Shown one piece after another: positions 1 through 8,225 of a stretch of DNA of 64,000 nucleotides. Position numbers and translations under genes: made by a program. The notes under the pieces were generated by a model. It did no database searches. It was not told where the DNA came from and saw nothing but the letters and a program-made list of their open reading frames with translations. The DNA is from Actinoallomurus purpureus (lineage in GTDB: Bacteria > Actinomycetota > Actinomycetes > Streptosporangiales > Streptosporangiaceae), in NCBI RefSeq assembly GCF_024055795.1, contig NZ_JAMXMY010000005.1, positions 62,001 to 126,000 on the forward strand. Reading direction: 5' to 3'. Numbering within the stretch: position 1 is the first letter of the stretch; every line of letters starts with the position of its first letter.

Positions 1-1
1 G

Positions 2-1246
2 ATGGCGCACCTGCTGTCCTCGAGCCGCTACGTCACCGACCTGCTGCTGCGCGCGCCCGAGGCCGTCACCCTGCTGGCCGGCGACGCCCAGCCGACGCCC
101 CGCTCGTACGACGCGCTCCGCACCGAGGCGCTGGCCGCGGTGGGCCGGCACATGAGCGCCGTCCCGGGCCGCCTGCAGCTCGACCCGGCGGCGGACGCCG
201 TCACCGCCGTGCGCGGCATCCGGCGCCGCGAGTTGCTGCGCGTCGCCGTGGCGGACCTGCTCGGCCACCTCGACGTGGAGGCGACCGGTGAGGCGCTCAC
301 CTCCATCGCCCTGGTCACGCTCCAGGCGGCGCTGCGGGCCGCCATCGACAAGATCGAGATGGAGCGGCGGTCGCCGCTGCCGACGAGGTTCGCGATCGTC
401 GCGATGGGCCGGCTCGGCGGGTACGAGCTCGGCTACGGCAGCGACGCCGACGTGATGTTCGTCCACGACCCCCTGCCGGGCGCCGACCGGGACGCGGCGA
501 CCGCCGCGCACGCGGTCGCCGAGGAACTGCGCAGGCTGCTCGCGCTGCCGGCGCCGGATCCACCGCTGGTCGTCGATCCGGGGCTGCGGCCGGAGGGACG
601 CCAGGGACCGCTCGTGCGCACCTTCGACTCGTACGCCTCCTACTACCGGCGCTGGTCCTCGCCCTGGGAGAGCCAGGCGCTGCTGCGCGCGGCCCCGGTG
701 ATCGGCGACGAGGAGCTCGGCGCGCGGTTCAGGGGGCTGATCGACCCGCTGCGGTGGCCGCGGGGCGGCATCGACGACCGCGCGCTGCGGGAGATCCGTC
801 GGCTGAAGGCCCGGATGGAGGCCGAGCGGCTGCCCCGCGGCGTGGACCGGCGCCTGCACACGAAGCTCGGGCCCGGCGGCCTGTCCGACGTCGAGTGGGT
901 GGCCCAGCTCCTGCAGCTGCGGCACGCGTACGACGTGCCGGAGCTGCGCACCACGCGTACGCTGGCGGCGCTCGACGTGGCCGCGGCGGCCGGCCTGCTG
1001 GACCGCGAGGACGCCGTACGGCTTTGCGACGCGTGGCGGCTCGCCACGCGCATCCGCAACGCCGTCATGCTCGTGCGGGGACGTGCCTCGGACACCCTGC
1101 CGACCGAGCACCACCGCGAGCGCTCCGCCGTGGCCCGCGTGCTCGGGTATCCCGGCTCCGGCGACATGCTGGAGGACTACCGCCGCCACGCCCGTCATGC
1201 CCGCGCCGTCGTCGAACGCGTCTTCTACGACGACGCGGGCACCTGA
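2..1246 (+). CDS. glnE: Glutamine synthetase adenylyltransferase/deadenylase, C-terminal part
   Basis: This is the C-terminal ~414 residues of GlnE, which adds AMP to glutamine synthetase or removes it according to nitrogen status. The reading frame is open at the left edge, so the N-terminal half lies outside the window. The nucleotidyltransferase core is visible at about fragment residues 130-155 (AMGRLGGYELGYGSDADVMF, with the Asp-x-Asp metal pair), followed by the conserved LHTKLGPGGLSDVEWVAQ segment near 280-300 and the family C-terminal end. The full protein is normally about 1,000 residues. Its substrate gene glnA lies 5.4 kb away in convergent orientation, as in mycobacteria, and keeps its adenylylation tyrosine. 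Confidence 0.95.
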   Translation: MAHLLSSSRYVTDLLLRAPEAVTLLAGDAQPTPRSYDALRTEALAAVGRHMSAVPGRLQLDPAADAVTAVRGIRRRELLRVAVADLLGHLDVEATGEALTSIALVTLQAALRAAIDKIEMERRSPLPTRFAIVAMGRLGGYELGYGSDADVMFVHDPLPGADRDAATAAHAVAEELRRLLALPAPDPPLVVDPGLRPEGRQGPLVRTFDSYASYYRRWSSPWESQALLRAAPVIGDEELGARFRGLIDPLRWPRGGIDDRALREIRRLKARMEAERLPRGVDRRLHTKLGPGGLSDVEWVAQLLQLRHAYDVPELRTTRTLAALDVAAAAGLLDREDAVRLCDAWRLATRIRNAVMLVRGRASDTLPTEHHRERSAVARVLGYPGSGDMLEDYRRHARHARAVVERVFYDDAGT

Positions 1247-1310
1247 CCCCTGGTTAACGCCCGGTTATCCGCACGCCGGGAGGGGCACGCGGTGCGGGAG
1301 AATCCCCCGT

Positions 1311-2840
1311 GTGATCATCAACCGGGCCGTCGCCGTGCTCGCCGTCCTCGCGCTCCTGACCGGATGCGGCGGTGGCGGCGGTGGGGGAGGAGCCGCCTCG
1401 CCGCACCGGGCGGCCGGGCCGGCGCCGACGCCCGTGGCCGCCGAGAACACCCGGCCGGGCACCAAGGACTGGAAGGTCCGCAAGCCGGGTGCGGAGCATG
1501 CCATCGAGGGCTTCGCGGACCGGGTGAGCGTGCTGCCGGGCGAGTCGTTCCGGCTGTTCGTGTCGACGACGGCCAAGGGCTACACCGTCAGCGCCTTCCG
1601 CATGGGCTGGTACGCCGGGGCCGAGGCGCGGAAGGTCTGGGCCGCACCGCACCAGGCCGGGCTGCGGCAGGCGGGCGCGAAGACGGCCGGGAAGACCCAC
1701 ACGGTGACCGCGCCGTGGAAGCCCTCCCTCACCGTCTCGACCCGTGACTGGCCCGAAGGTTCCTACCTGCTGCGGCTGGACGCCGACTCGGGGGCGCAGC
1801 GGTTCGTGCCCATCACCGTCCGGTCGCCGAGCACGGCGGGCAAGGTCGTCGTCCTGGGCGGCACGACGACCTGGCAGGCGTACAACATGTGGGGCGGCCG
1901 CGACCTGTACCAGGGGCCGGGCGGCTTCGACGGCCGGTCCCGAGCGGTCAGCTTCGACCGTCCGTACGACGGGAACGGCGCGGTCAAGTTCCTCGCGTTC
2001 GAGCAGCCCGCCGTCGCGCTGGCCGAGAAGACGGGGCTGCCCCTCGCGTACGAGACCGACAACGACCTGCACCACGACCCGCGGCTGCTCGACGGCGCCC
2101 GTACGCTGGTCACCCTCGGCCACGACGAGTACTGGTCGACCGCCATGCGCGACGAGGCGACGAAGGCCCGCGACGCCGGGATGAACATCGCGTTCCTGGG
2201 CGCCAACGCCGTGAACCGGCACGTCCGGTTCGAGTCGACCTCCCTCGGCGCGGACCGCCTCGTCGTCTGCTACAAGAGCGCCGACGAGGATCCGATCAAG
2301 GATCCGGCGGAGAAGACCCAGGACTGGCGCCTGTCACCGAAGCCCCGCCCGGAGAGCGCCCTGATCGGCATCATGTACACCTGCTTTCCCGCCGACGGAG
2401 CGTGGAAGGTCTACCGGCCGGACGACTGGGTGTTCGCCGGAACCGGTGTGCGCAAGGGGGATGAGTTCCCCGGAGTGATCGGCCCGGAGTCCGACGCGGT
2501 GACGAGGGGCGGACCGACGCCGCGCCCGATCGAGGTGCTGGCCCACTCCACCGTCGAGTGCGGCACCTCCACGACGACCTCCGACTCCACGTACTACACG
2601 GCCAGGAGCGGGGCCGGGGTGTTCGCCACCGGGACGATGCGCTGGGTCTGCGCCATGCGCGGCCGGGCCTGCGGCCACGGCGTCACCGGCAAGGCGGCGT
2701 CCTTCGTCGCCAAGGTGACCGAGAACGTCCTGCGCGCCTTCGCCGCCGGTCCGGCCGGCCGGGCCCACCCGGTGCACGACAACCTCGCCAAGATCAAGCC
2801 CGCCGGCGCCGGAATGGCCCAGGGCGCCGACCTGGACTAG
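1311..2840 (+). CDS. Secreted lipoprotein, N,N-dimethylformamidase beta-subunit-like domain
   Basis: The 509-residue product starts at GTG 1311. This gives a lipoprotein signal: hydrophobic stretch, then the lipobox LLTGC with Cys19, followed by a Gly run and a Pro/Ala linker. The frame is open further upstream, but that part overlaps glnE and lacks signal features. The body resembles the C-terminal domain family of N,N-dimethylformamidase large subunits: a beta-rich part with SAFRMGWYAG near residue 95, then GGTTTWQAYNMWGGRDLY and LVTLGHDEYWS. It probably sits on the outer face of the membrane. Family membership is fairly clear; the substrate is unknown and amidase activity should not be assumed. 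Its TAG stop overlaps the stop of the convergent PAP2 gene within CTAG. Confidence 0.8.
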   Translation: MIINRAVAVLAVLALLTGCGGGGGGGGAASPHRAAGPAPTPVAAENTRPGTKDWKVRKPGAEHAIEGFADRVSVLPGESFRLFVSTTAKGYTVSAFRMGWYAGAEARKVWAAPHQAGLRQAGAKTAGKTHTVTAPWKPSLTVSTRDWPEGSYLLRLDADSGAQRFVPITVRSPSTAGKVVVLGGTTTWQAYNMWGGRDLYQGPGGFDGRSRAVSFDRPYDGNGAVKFLAFEQPAVALAEKTGLPLAYETDNDLHHDPRLLDGARTLVTLGHDEYWSTAMRDEATKARDAGMNIAFLGANAVNRHVRFESTSLGADRLVVCYKSADEDPIKDPAEKTQDWRLSPKPRPESALIGIMYTCFPADGAWKVYRPDDWVFAGTGVRKGDEFPGVIGPESDAVTRGGPTPRPIEVLAHSTVECGTSTTTSDSTYYTARSGAGVFATGTMRWVCAMRGRACGHGVTGKAASFVAKVTENVLRAFAAGPAGRAHPVHDNLAKIKPAGAGMAQGADLD

Positions 2841-3664
2841 AGGACCGTCGAGGTGCCGGACCGGGCGTCGGTGGAGAAGACGCGGGCCAGCGGGCCGAGG
2901 TGCGGGATCAGGACCCGCACGGTACGGGTCGCGGCGTAACCGGCGCTCAGGGTGACCACGCCGCCGATGGCGTCGAGCAGGTAGTGGTTGGCGGTGCCCA
3001 GGATGACGACCACGGTCACGACCGGGTAGCAGTAGACCAGCCACCGGAACCGGCTCGGCCGCGTCACGTCGGCGATGGCGATCGCGCACCACAGTGACCA
3101 TCCCGTGTGCAACGACGGCATGGCGGCGTACTGGTTCGACACCGAGGCGACCGGCGAGGCCCCGGACTCGTACAGGCCGCCGGTGTGGAACGTCAGCACC
3201 GTGTCGACGAAGCCGGGCACCATGCGCGGCGGGGCGAGCGGATACAGCCAGAACCCGATGAGGGCCAGCACCGTCGTCGCGAAGATCAGCCGCCGGTAGA
3301 AGACATAGCGTTCCGGATGAGACAGGTACAGCCAGACGAGCACACCGATCGTGACGACGAAGTGGAGGCTCTCGTAGTAGTAGTTCGCGCCCATCCCCAG
3401 CCAGCGGACCTCGGTGAACAGCCGGTTGATCGACAGCTCGGCGTTCAGGTGCAGCAGGTGCTCAAGGCGCAGGATGTCATGCCCGCGGTGCAGCGCCGCC
3501 GTGTGGCTGGGCGGCACGAGATTGCGCACCAGGGAGTAAGCGCTGTAGCAGAGGGCGATGAGCAGGATCTCGCGGTAGAACCGGGGGCGTTTCGCGGTTC
3601 GCCCGTCCGCTCGCGCCCCCGTCGTGTCGCCCGTGGCGACTGGCGCAACGGCCGACCTCGACAT
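2837..3664 (-). CDS. PAP2-family membrane phosphatase/phosphotransferase (copy 1)
   Basis: A 275-residue polytopic membrane protein of the PAP2_3 type (inositol phosphorylceramide synthase-like). The two C-terminal PAP2 motifs are present: MPSLHTGWS near residue 188 and NHYLLDAIGG near 230, giving the catalytic His and His/Asp. The classical first motif (KxxxxxxRP) is not obvious, as usual for this branch. There are about six hydrophobic segments. Such proteins hydrolyse or transfer lipid phosphate on the outer leaflet. Homology to the next upstream gene is plain (both have FWLYPLAPPR and TANHYLLDA), so the two are tandem duplicates 13 bp apart and probably cotranscribed. Substrate not identifiable. 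Confidence 0.85.
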   Translation of the reverse strand: MSRSAVAPVATGDTTGARADGRTAKRPRFYREILLIALCYSAYSLVRNLVPPSHTAALHRGHDILRLEHLLHLNAELSINRLFTEVRWLGMGANYYYESLHFVVTIGVLVWLYLSHPERYVFYRRLIFATTVLALIGFWLYPLAPPRMVPGFVDTVLTFHTGGLYESGASPVASVSNQYAAMPSLHTGWSLWCAIAIADVTRPSRFRWLVYCYPVVTVVVILGTANHYLLDAIGGVVTLSAGYAATRTVRVLIPHLGPLARVFSTDARSGTSTVL

Positions 3665-3677
3665 GATCCCTATGGTC

Positions 3678-4511
3678 TCAGATCGAATCGGGTGAGCCGT
3701 CGGTATTCCTTGTCTTGTTTGTCACTTTGTGATCTCTCGTCGGCTCCGTCGCCGCCACCTTCTGGTGCGTGAGCAGGCCGATGAGCAGCGCGCCCGCGGT
3801 GATCAGGATGCCGACCGCCGCGTCCAGGAGGTAATGATTGGCGGTGGAGAAGATCACCAGAATTGTCACGATCGGGTAAAGGGTGGCGATCGCGCGCACC
3901 CACGGACGGCGGGAAAGCGTCACCACCGCGACCGCGCACCACAATGCCCACCCGGCGTGCATTGAGGGCATTGCCGCGAACTGATTGGTCAGCGAACCGG
4001 CCTGCGGCGACGAATAGAGGCCGAAGCTGTGCAGCGCCGTCACCGGGTCGACGAAACCGCGACCGCCGAGGAAGCGCGGCGGGGCCAGCGGATACAGCCA
4101 GAACCCGGCCAGCGCGATCCCGGTGGCGACCATCAGGGACGTGCGCAGCCGGCGGAAGTGCTGCGGCCGCCGCCGGTACAGCCACACGAGCACGGCGAGC
4201 GTGACGGCGAAGTGCGCGGTGGCGTAGAACCAGTTCGCGAGCCTGGCCAGCGACGGTTCCCTCAGGAGGGCGTGGTTGAGGTCCAGCTCGACGTCGATGC
4301 CCATCGCGTGTTCCAGCCGCAGGATCTGCGACGCGTGCGCGTACGCCGTCGGCTCGTCGTGCGGGATCAGCATCCGGACGAGCGTGTACGCGCAGTAGAA
4401 CGCGACGGCCAGCGCGATCTCCCGCCACAGCCGGGGCGCCGAGGACGCGGCGGACGGTGCGGCGGGCCGCTCGCGCGTGGGATGAGGGCGGGGGGCGGCA
4501 AGCTGGGCCAT
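3678..4511 (-). CDS. PAP2-family membrane phosphatase/phosphotransferase (copy 2)
   Basis: A 277-residue paralogue of the downstream PAP2 protein, with the same topology and motifs (FWLYPLAPPRFLGG, MPSMHAGWALW, TANHYLLDA). I chose ATG 4511 because AGGA lies 8 nt upstream; an in-frame ATG at 4550 has GGAG directly abutting it, too close to be useful. A Pro/Arg-rich cytoplasmic N-terminus precedes the first membrane segment. The pair probably arose by local duplication and may act on different lipid phosphates. An inverted repeat (4601-4619) lies upstream. Confidence 0.85.
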   Translation of the reverse strand: MAQLAAPRPHPTRERPAAPSAASSAPRLWREIALAVAFYCAYTLVRMLIPHDEPTAYAHASQILRLEHAMGIDVELDLNHALLREPSLARLANWFYATAHFAVTLAVLVWLYRRRPQHFRRLRTSLMVATGIALAGFWLYPLAPPRFLGGRGFVDPVTALHSFGLYSSPQAGSLTNQFAAMPSMHAGWALWCAVAVVTLSRRPWVRAIATLYPIVTILVIFSTANHYLLDAAVGILITAGALLIGLLTHQKVAATEPTRDHKVTNKTRNTDGSPDSI

Positions 4512-4600
4512 GATGTCAATCCTGGCCGAGCCGCACCATTCTGTGATCATCTCCAGGAATGGTCTGCGACTCGGCCCAGGAGACTACAGGCCTAGTCCTC

Positions 4601-4619
4601 AGGGGGGATATCTCCCCCT
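4601..4619. promoter_or_regulatory. Palindrome upstream of the PAP2 pair
   Basis: AGGGGG and CCCCCT arms flank a GATATC-containing centre, forming a 19-bp near-palindrome 90 bp upstream of the PAP2 start and just after the OsmC stop. It could be an operator for the PAP2 genes or part of the osmC transcript end. A second hairpin (CCTGAGC/GCTCAGG, 4630-4644) overlaps the osmC stop and is more terminator-like. Assignment is inference only. Confidence 0.3.
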
Positions 4620-4639
4620 AAGGGTCTCGCCTGAGCGGC

Positions 4640-5047
4640 TCAGGACGGCTCGGGCAGCACCTGCTCCGAAGGGGTGCCCTCGCGCAGCGCCCGGCCGACC
4701 GTGCAGTGGTTCTCGTGCACCCGGTGCGCCACCTCGGTGAAGATCTGCGGGGCCTTCTCATCACCCTCCGGGAACTCCACGTCGTAGGTGACGGTGATCG
4801 TGCCGAGCTTGGTGGGGGCGATCTTCTCCGCCTCCACGGTCGCCGCGAGCCGCACGAGCCGGTGGCCGCGCTGGGCGGTGAGCGGCTCCACCGTCACGAT
4901 CTCGCAGCCGCCGAGCGCGGCGAGCAGGAGTTCCACAGGAGTGAAGACGCCGTCCTGGTCGGAGTTCCCGAAGGAGACCTCCGCACCGCGGTCGTTACGG
5001 GCGACGAAGCCCCCGTCGTCCGTGCGCTCCACCCGAACCGAAGCCAT
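4640..5047 (-). CDS. OsmC/Ohr-family protein
   Basis: A 135-residue OsmC-family protein, the size of a typical single-domain member. These are dimeric thiol peroxidases that reduce organic hydroperoxides. Both family cysteines are present: one in LAALGGCEIVT near residue 48 and one in ENHCTVGRAL near 116. The ATG at 5047 is preceded on the minus strand by GGAGAGACC, an adequate ribosome site. The neighbouring HAD gene, 24 bp upstream, runs the same way. Whether it is OsmC, Ohr or the less characterised YhfA type cannot be settled by reading. Confidence 0.85.
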   Translation of the reverse strand: MASVRVERTDDGGFVARNDRGAEVSFGNSDQDGVFTPVELLLAALGGCEIVTVEPLTAQRGHRLVRLAATVEAEKIAPTKLGTITVTYDVEFPEGDEKAPQIFTEVAHRVHENHCTVGRALREGTPSEQVLPEPS

Positions 5048-5071
5048 GGTCTCTCCTCTGTAGGTCGCTGG

Positions 5072-5572
5072 TCACCAACCATGGTCCCCGGCGAGTTGTT
5101 CCAGCCACACACGGGCCTGGGTGACGTGCGTCTCGGTGAGGCCCTCGAGCGGATCCACCGGAACGACCAGGTACGGGCCCAGCCGCGCCTCCGAGGCGAG
5201 CACGTCGGGCACGTCCGGCTCGTCCTCCAGCCACACGAACGGCCGGTCGCCGACCCAGTCCGCCACGTGCCTGGCCTTCCACGCCCCGAGCGAGAACGCC
5301 GGATCATGCGGCGGGATGGGGACGTGCCGCAGCGGGGGCAGCCCGATCCGCGGGCCGATCCAGTCGTTGGCCGCGTCCGTCCAGTAGCTCGCCCACACGA
5401 TCTCCGCGCCCGTGTCCGTCGCGAGGCCGGTGAGCAGCGGCCCGTGCGCGGGATTGAGCAGCAGCCGGTAGACCACGCCATTGGGCGAGGCGCGGTACCG
5501 CTGATAGCCGGGGGAGCGTTGGAGGGGATTGAGAACACCGTCCACGTCGAGAAGCACCAACGGCGTGTCCAT
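5072..5572 (-). CDS. HAD-superfamily domain protein
   Basis: A 166-residue protein beginning with the HAD motif I, LLDVDGVLNP, in which Asp9 and Asp11 are the expected nucleophile and acid/base. It then shows a motif-II-like segment (EIVWASYWTD) and an acidic motif-III/IV region (VWLEDEPD near residue 120). No cap domain is apparent, so it resembles the small actinobacterial 'HAD domain-containing' group. Substrate unknown; phosphatase activity is likely from the family. It precedes osmC on the same strand with a short gap and may share its transcript. Confidence 0.75.
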   Translation of the reverse strand: MDTPLVLLDVDGVLNPLQRSPGYQRYRASPNGVVYRLLLNPAHGPLLTGLATDTGAEIVWASYWTDAANDWIGPRIGLPPLRHVPIPPHDPAFSLGAWKARHVADWVGDRPFVWLEDEPDVPDVLASEARLGPYLVVPVDPLEGLTETHVTQARVWLEQLAGDHGW

Positions 5573-5665
5573 GACTTCGGACGCTATGCCAGCCTCCCGG
5601 CTCGGGCCAGTGCCCTGCGGAAGAATGATCGATCATTTCTCTGTCGACGCCGAGCCCCGCAGGAA

Positions 5666-5875
5666 TTATCGGGCGGGGTTGAAGCAAGCGAAATTTCTTG
5701 ACTGACATCGAAGCGCACCGGATGGGACGGTCGCCTGGGCCGGCGCGCCTGCGTCTTCGACGTACTCCTCGACGAGCCGCCGCATCCGGGCCATCGTGCC
5801 CGCGCGCCGAAGGCGGCCGATGATGGCCGGCTCGAGTGCTTCGCGGAGCTCTGCCATCTCATTGGCGGCGCTCAC
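5666..5875 (-). CDS. Small protein of unknown function, coupled to the 87-aa gene
   Basis: A 69-residue frame starting at GTG 5875, which overlaps the stop codon of the upstream 87-residue gene in a GTGA tetranucleotide, so translational coupling is likely. The sequence has a helical, charged N-terminal half (MAELREALEPAIIGRLRRAG, then MRRLVEEYVED) and a less structured tail with two Cys. I do not recognise it. It belongs to the small cassette transcribed away from a GntR regulator. The tail beyond about residue 45 looks poorly conserved in style, so a truncated or decaying gene is possible. Confidence 0.45.
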   Translation of the reverse strand: MSAANEMAELREALEPAIIGRLRRAGTMARMRRLVEEYVEDAGAPAQATVPSGALRCQSRNFACFNPAR

Positions 5876-6135
5876 TCCGGCCCCGCCTCGGAGATCCGCG
5901 GCTGCGTCACTCCCCGGGCGACCATGGCGAGCTGCTGGTGCAGCGCCTCGTCGAGCGCCTCCGGAGTCGCCCGCATGACCGTGGGCCAGACCCCGGCCGC
6001 CGCATCGATGCGCGTGGCGATCCAGTCCCCGGTGCGCTCGTCCCCGACATCGCAGTACCGCCGCCCCCGCCAGATCCTCCACCCCCCGCCCCACCGCACC
6101 TGAAGCTTTACGAGATCCATTTCCTCTGCCGTCAT
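5872..6135 (-). CDS. Small hypothetical protein divergent from GntR regulator
   Basis: An 87-residue protein with a Trp/Arg-rich beta-like start (VRWGGGWRIWRGRRY), a WIATR strand, and a C-terminal helix (TPEALDEALHQQLAMV). The layout recalls the small proteins often found beside XRE or GntR regulators in actinomycetes; this is a resemblance from memory, not a family call. The ATG at 6135 allows a short leader next to the divergent gntR promoter region, which holds inverted repeats. The downstream 69-residue gene overlaps by 4 bp. Function unknown. Confidence 0.55.
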   Translation of the reverse strand: MTAEEMDLVKLQVRWGGGWRIWRGRRYCDVGDERTGDWIATRIDAAAGVWPTVMRATPEALDEALHQQLAMVARGVTQPRISEAGPE

Positions 6136-6145
6136 GTAGAGCAGA

Positions 6146-6180
6146 GTAGCGCGCTATAGTCCGCTACAGAAGGGACTATA
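6146..6180. promoter_or_regulatory. Overlapping inverted repeats between divergent gntR and small-gene cassette
   Basis: A perfect inverted repeat TATAGTCC (6155-6162) / GGACTATA (6173-6180) with a 10-nt spacer interlocks with GTAGCG (6146-6151) / CGCTAC (6162-6167). CTACAG recurs at 6165 and 6204. The block is AT-richer than its surroundings and lies between the two divergent starts. This is where a GntR-family dimer would be expected to bind and autoregulate; the regulator assignment is inference. Confidence 0.5.
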
Positions 6181-6208
6181 TCGTTTATGCAGGTCACAGC
6201 GTTCTACA

Positions 6209-6481
6209 GTGATCCATGTGACTGATGGAGTAGAGCTGAGACCGGACGAGTACGTGTACGTCCAGATCGCCGATGCCTTCGCTGAGCGGATCGAGCACGG
6301 CGAGCTCACTCCGGGTGCCCGGCTGCCGAGCGAGATGAAGCTGGCTGAGGAATACGGTGTCGCGAGGCTGACCGCGCGCCGGGCCGTGCGGGAGCTGGTG
6401 ACCCGCGGTCTAGTCAAGACGTTGCCGGGCAAAGGAACATTCGTCATCGAGCGCCAGGACGTGCACAACCGCGACGCCTGA
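6209..6481 (+). CDS. Short GntR-family transcriptional regulator
   Basis: A 90-residue protein that is essentially only the GntR winged-helix domain: VYVQIADAFAERIEHGELTPG, RLPSEMKLAEEYGVARLTARR as helix-turn-helix, and a wing with LPGKGTFV. It lacks a C-terminal effector domain, so it belongs to the short GntR-only proteins common in actinomycetes, often in mobile or accessory loci. GTG 6209 is the longest start; GTG 6218 is an alternative. It is transcribed away from two small genes and probably controls both itself and them through the palindromes at 6146-6180. Confidence 0.8.
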   Translation: MIHVTDGVELRPDEYVYVQIADAFAERIEHGELTPGARLPSEMKLAEEYGVARLTARRAVRELVTRGLVKTLPGKGTFVIERQDVHNRDA

Positions 6482-6571
6482 GCCGGGCCGGGTCGCGGGT
6501 CATGATCGTCGTGGATTATCGGCGTTGGAAGTACGAAAAGTCTCGGCGGAAACCTGTTGGCCACGCGGAAT

Positions 6572-6617
6572 GCGAAAGGCCGCCGACCGGGTTCTGGACC
6601 GGTCGGCGGCCTTTCGC
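6572..6617 (-). terminator. Strong hairpin terminator downstream of glnA
   Basis: GAAAGGCCGCCGACCGG (6574-6590) and its exact complement (6599-6615) form a 17-bp stem, extended to 19 bp by the CG pairs outside, with an 8-nt loop. It lies 49 bp beyond the glnA stop. No U-tract follows, which is usual for actinobacterial terminators. Confidence 0.85.
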
Positions 6618-6665
6618 GGACGTCGAGTGCCCCTATATGTGGGCTCTCACGCTCGTGGTGGTCGA

Positions 6666-8090
6666 TCAGACGTCGTAGTAGAGCTCGAACTCGTGCGGGT
6701 GCGGGCGGAGCCGGATCGGGTCCAGCTCGTTCTCGCGCTTGTAGGCGATCCACGTCTCGATGAGGTCGGGCGTGAACACGCCGCCCTCGAGGAGGTAGTC
6801 GTGGTCGGCCTCGAGCGCGTCGAGGACGGCCTCGAGCGAGCCCGGCACCTGCGGGATGTTACGCGCCTCCTCAGGCGGCAGCTCGTACAGGTCCTTGTCC
6901 ACCGGCTCCGGCGGCTCGACCTTGTTCTTGATGCCGTCGAGGCCGGCCATCAGCATGGCCGAGAACGCGAGGTACGGGTTGGCGGACGGGTCCGGGACGC
7001 GGAACTCCAGGCGCTTGGCCTTCGGGTTCGACCCGGTGATCGGGATGCGGACGCACGCCGAACGGTTCCGCTGGGAGTAGACCAGGTTGACCGGCGCCTC
7101 GTAGCCCGGGACCAGGCGGTGGTAGGAGTTCACCGTCGGGTTGGTGAAGGCCAGCAGCGACGGGGCGTGCTTGAGCAGGCCGCCGATGTAGTAGCGGCCC
7201 ATGTCGGACAGGCCCGCGTAGCCGACCTCGTCGTAGAAGAGCGGCGAGCCGTCCTTCCACAGCGACTGGTGGCAGTGCATGCCGGAGCCGTTGTCACCGA
7301 AGATCGGCTTGGGCATGAAGGTGACCGTCTTGCCGGCCGACCGGGCGACGCTCTTGACGATGTACTTGTAGAGCATCAGCTTGTCGGCCATGGTCAGCAG
7401 CGTGTCGAACCTGATGTCGATCTCCGCCTGACCGGCCGTGCCGACCTCGTGGTGCTGCATCTCGGTCTCGATGCCGCACTCGATGAGCTGGCGGACCATC
7501 TCCGAGCGCAGGTCGGTGAAGTGGTCCATCGGCGGCACCGGGAAGTAGCCGCCCTTGTACCGCGGCTTGTAGCCGAGGTTGCCGCCGTCCTCCTTGCGGC
7601 CGGTGTTCCACGCGCCCTCGATGGAGTCGATGTGGAAGTACGACTCGTGCTGCTTCGTCTCGAAGCGCACGTCGTCGAAGATGTAGAACTCCGCCTCCGG
7701 GCCGAAGAAGGCCGTGTCCGCGATGCCGCTGCCGCGCAGGTAGTCCTGTGCCTTGCGGGCGACGTTGCGCGGGTCACGGGTGTACGGCTCACCGGTCAGC
7801 GGGTCGTGGACGAAGAACGTGATGTTCAGCGTCTTGTGCTGGCGGAACGGGTCGATCACAGCCGTCGACGGGTCCGGCAGCAGCAGCATGTCCGATTCGT
7901 GGATCTCCTGGAACCCGCGGATGGAGGAACCGTCGAACATCAGCCCATCGGTGAAGACGTTCTCTCCGAAGTTCTCCACCGGGAACGTGAAGTGCTGCGT
8001 CGTGCCGGGCAGGTCCGTGAACCTGACATCGACGAACTGCACCCCTTCGTTCCTGATGAAGCTCAGGACCTCTTCGGCGTTGTTGAACAT
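6666..8090 (-). CDS. glnA: Type I glutamine synthetase
   Basis: A 474-residue GSI-beta glutamine synthetase (ATP-dependent condensation of ammonia and glutamate), forming cytosolic dodecamers. Seen directly: the beta-grasp N-terminus with [23 protein letters not shown], the metal-site segment [13 protein letters not shown], the ATP loop [18 protein letters not shown], and the adenylylation tyrosine Tyr402 in [10 protein letters not shown]. That last site marks it as a GlnE substrate. ATG 8090 has a near-perfect AAGGAGG ribosome site. A GlnR-type operator lies at 8140-8177 and a strong terminator follows. It is the main nitrogen-assimilation enzyme here. Confidence 0.98.
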   Translation of the reverse strand: MFNNAEEVLSFIRNEGVQFVDVRFTDLPGTTQHFTFPVENFGENVFTDGLMFDGSSIRGFQEIHESDMLLLPDPSTAVIDPFRQHKTLNITFFVHDPLTGEPYTRDPRNVARKAQDYLRGSGIADTAFFGPEAEFYIFDDVRFETKQHESYFHIDSIEGAWNTGRKEDGGNLGYKPRYKGGYFPVPPMDHFTDLRSEMVRQLIECGIETEMQHHEVGTAGQAEIDIRFDTLLTMADKLMLYKYIVKSVARSAGKTVTFMPKPIFGDNGSGMHCHQSLWKDGSPLFYDEVGYAGLSDMGRYYIGGLLKHAPSLLAFTNPTVNSYHRLVPGYEAPVNLVYSQRNRSACVRIPITGSNPKAKRLEFRVPDPSANPYLAFSAMLMAGLDGIKNKVEPPEPVDKDLYELPPEEARNIPQVPGSLEAVLDALEADHDYLLEGGVFTPDLIETWIAYKRENELDPIRLRPHPHEFELYYDV

Positions 8091-8139
8091 CCAACCTCCT
8101 TGGGGCGCTTTTTTGCGTTTAGAACGCTAGGTGCCCGCG

Positions 8140-8177
8140 GTTTCCACGCCATGTCCCATGTGTTTCGCGTGTGTTAC
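8140..8177 (-). promoter_or_regulatory. GlnR-type operator upstream of glnA
   Basis: On the minus strand the order is GTAAC-n6-GAAAC-n6-GACAT-n6-GAAAC, with exact 6-nt spacers throughout. This matches the actinobacterial GlnR consensus of paired GTnAC and GAAAC half-sites in spacing, with one half-site (GACAT) slightly off. It ends 50 bp upstream of the glnA start, the expected position for GlnR control of nitrogen assimilation. The divergent RDD gene starts 48 bp away on the other side. Confidence 0.85.
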
Positions 8178-8225
8178 GGCAGGCATGGAATCGCCACGGT
8201 GCGGTTGACGGATAACTTTGAGGGT

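Noticed and set aside
1083-1310. Upstream extension of the lipoprotein gene into glnE
   Set aside because: It would place the lipobox 76 residues further in and overlaps glnE coding. GTG 1311 gives a proper signal peptide.
6525-8225. Long plus-strand open frame in front of the RDD gene
   Set aside because: It is antisense to glnA, full of Arg/Val/Asp typical of GC-rich shadows. Only the part from ATG 8226 matches a family.
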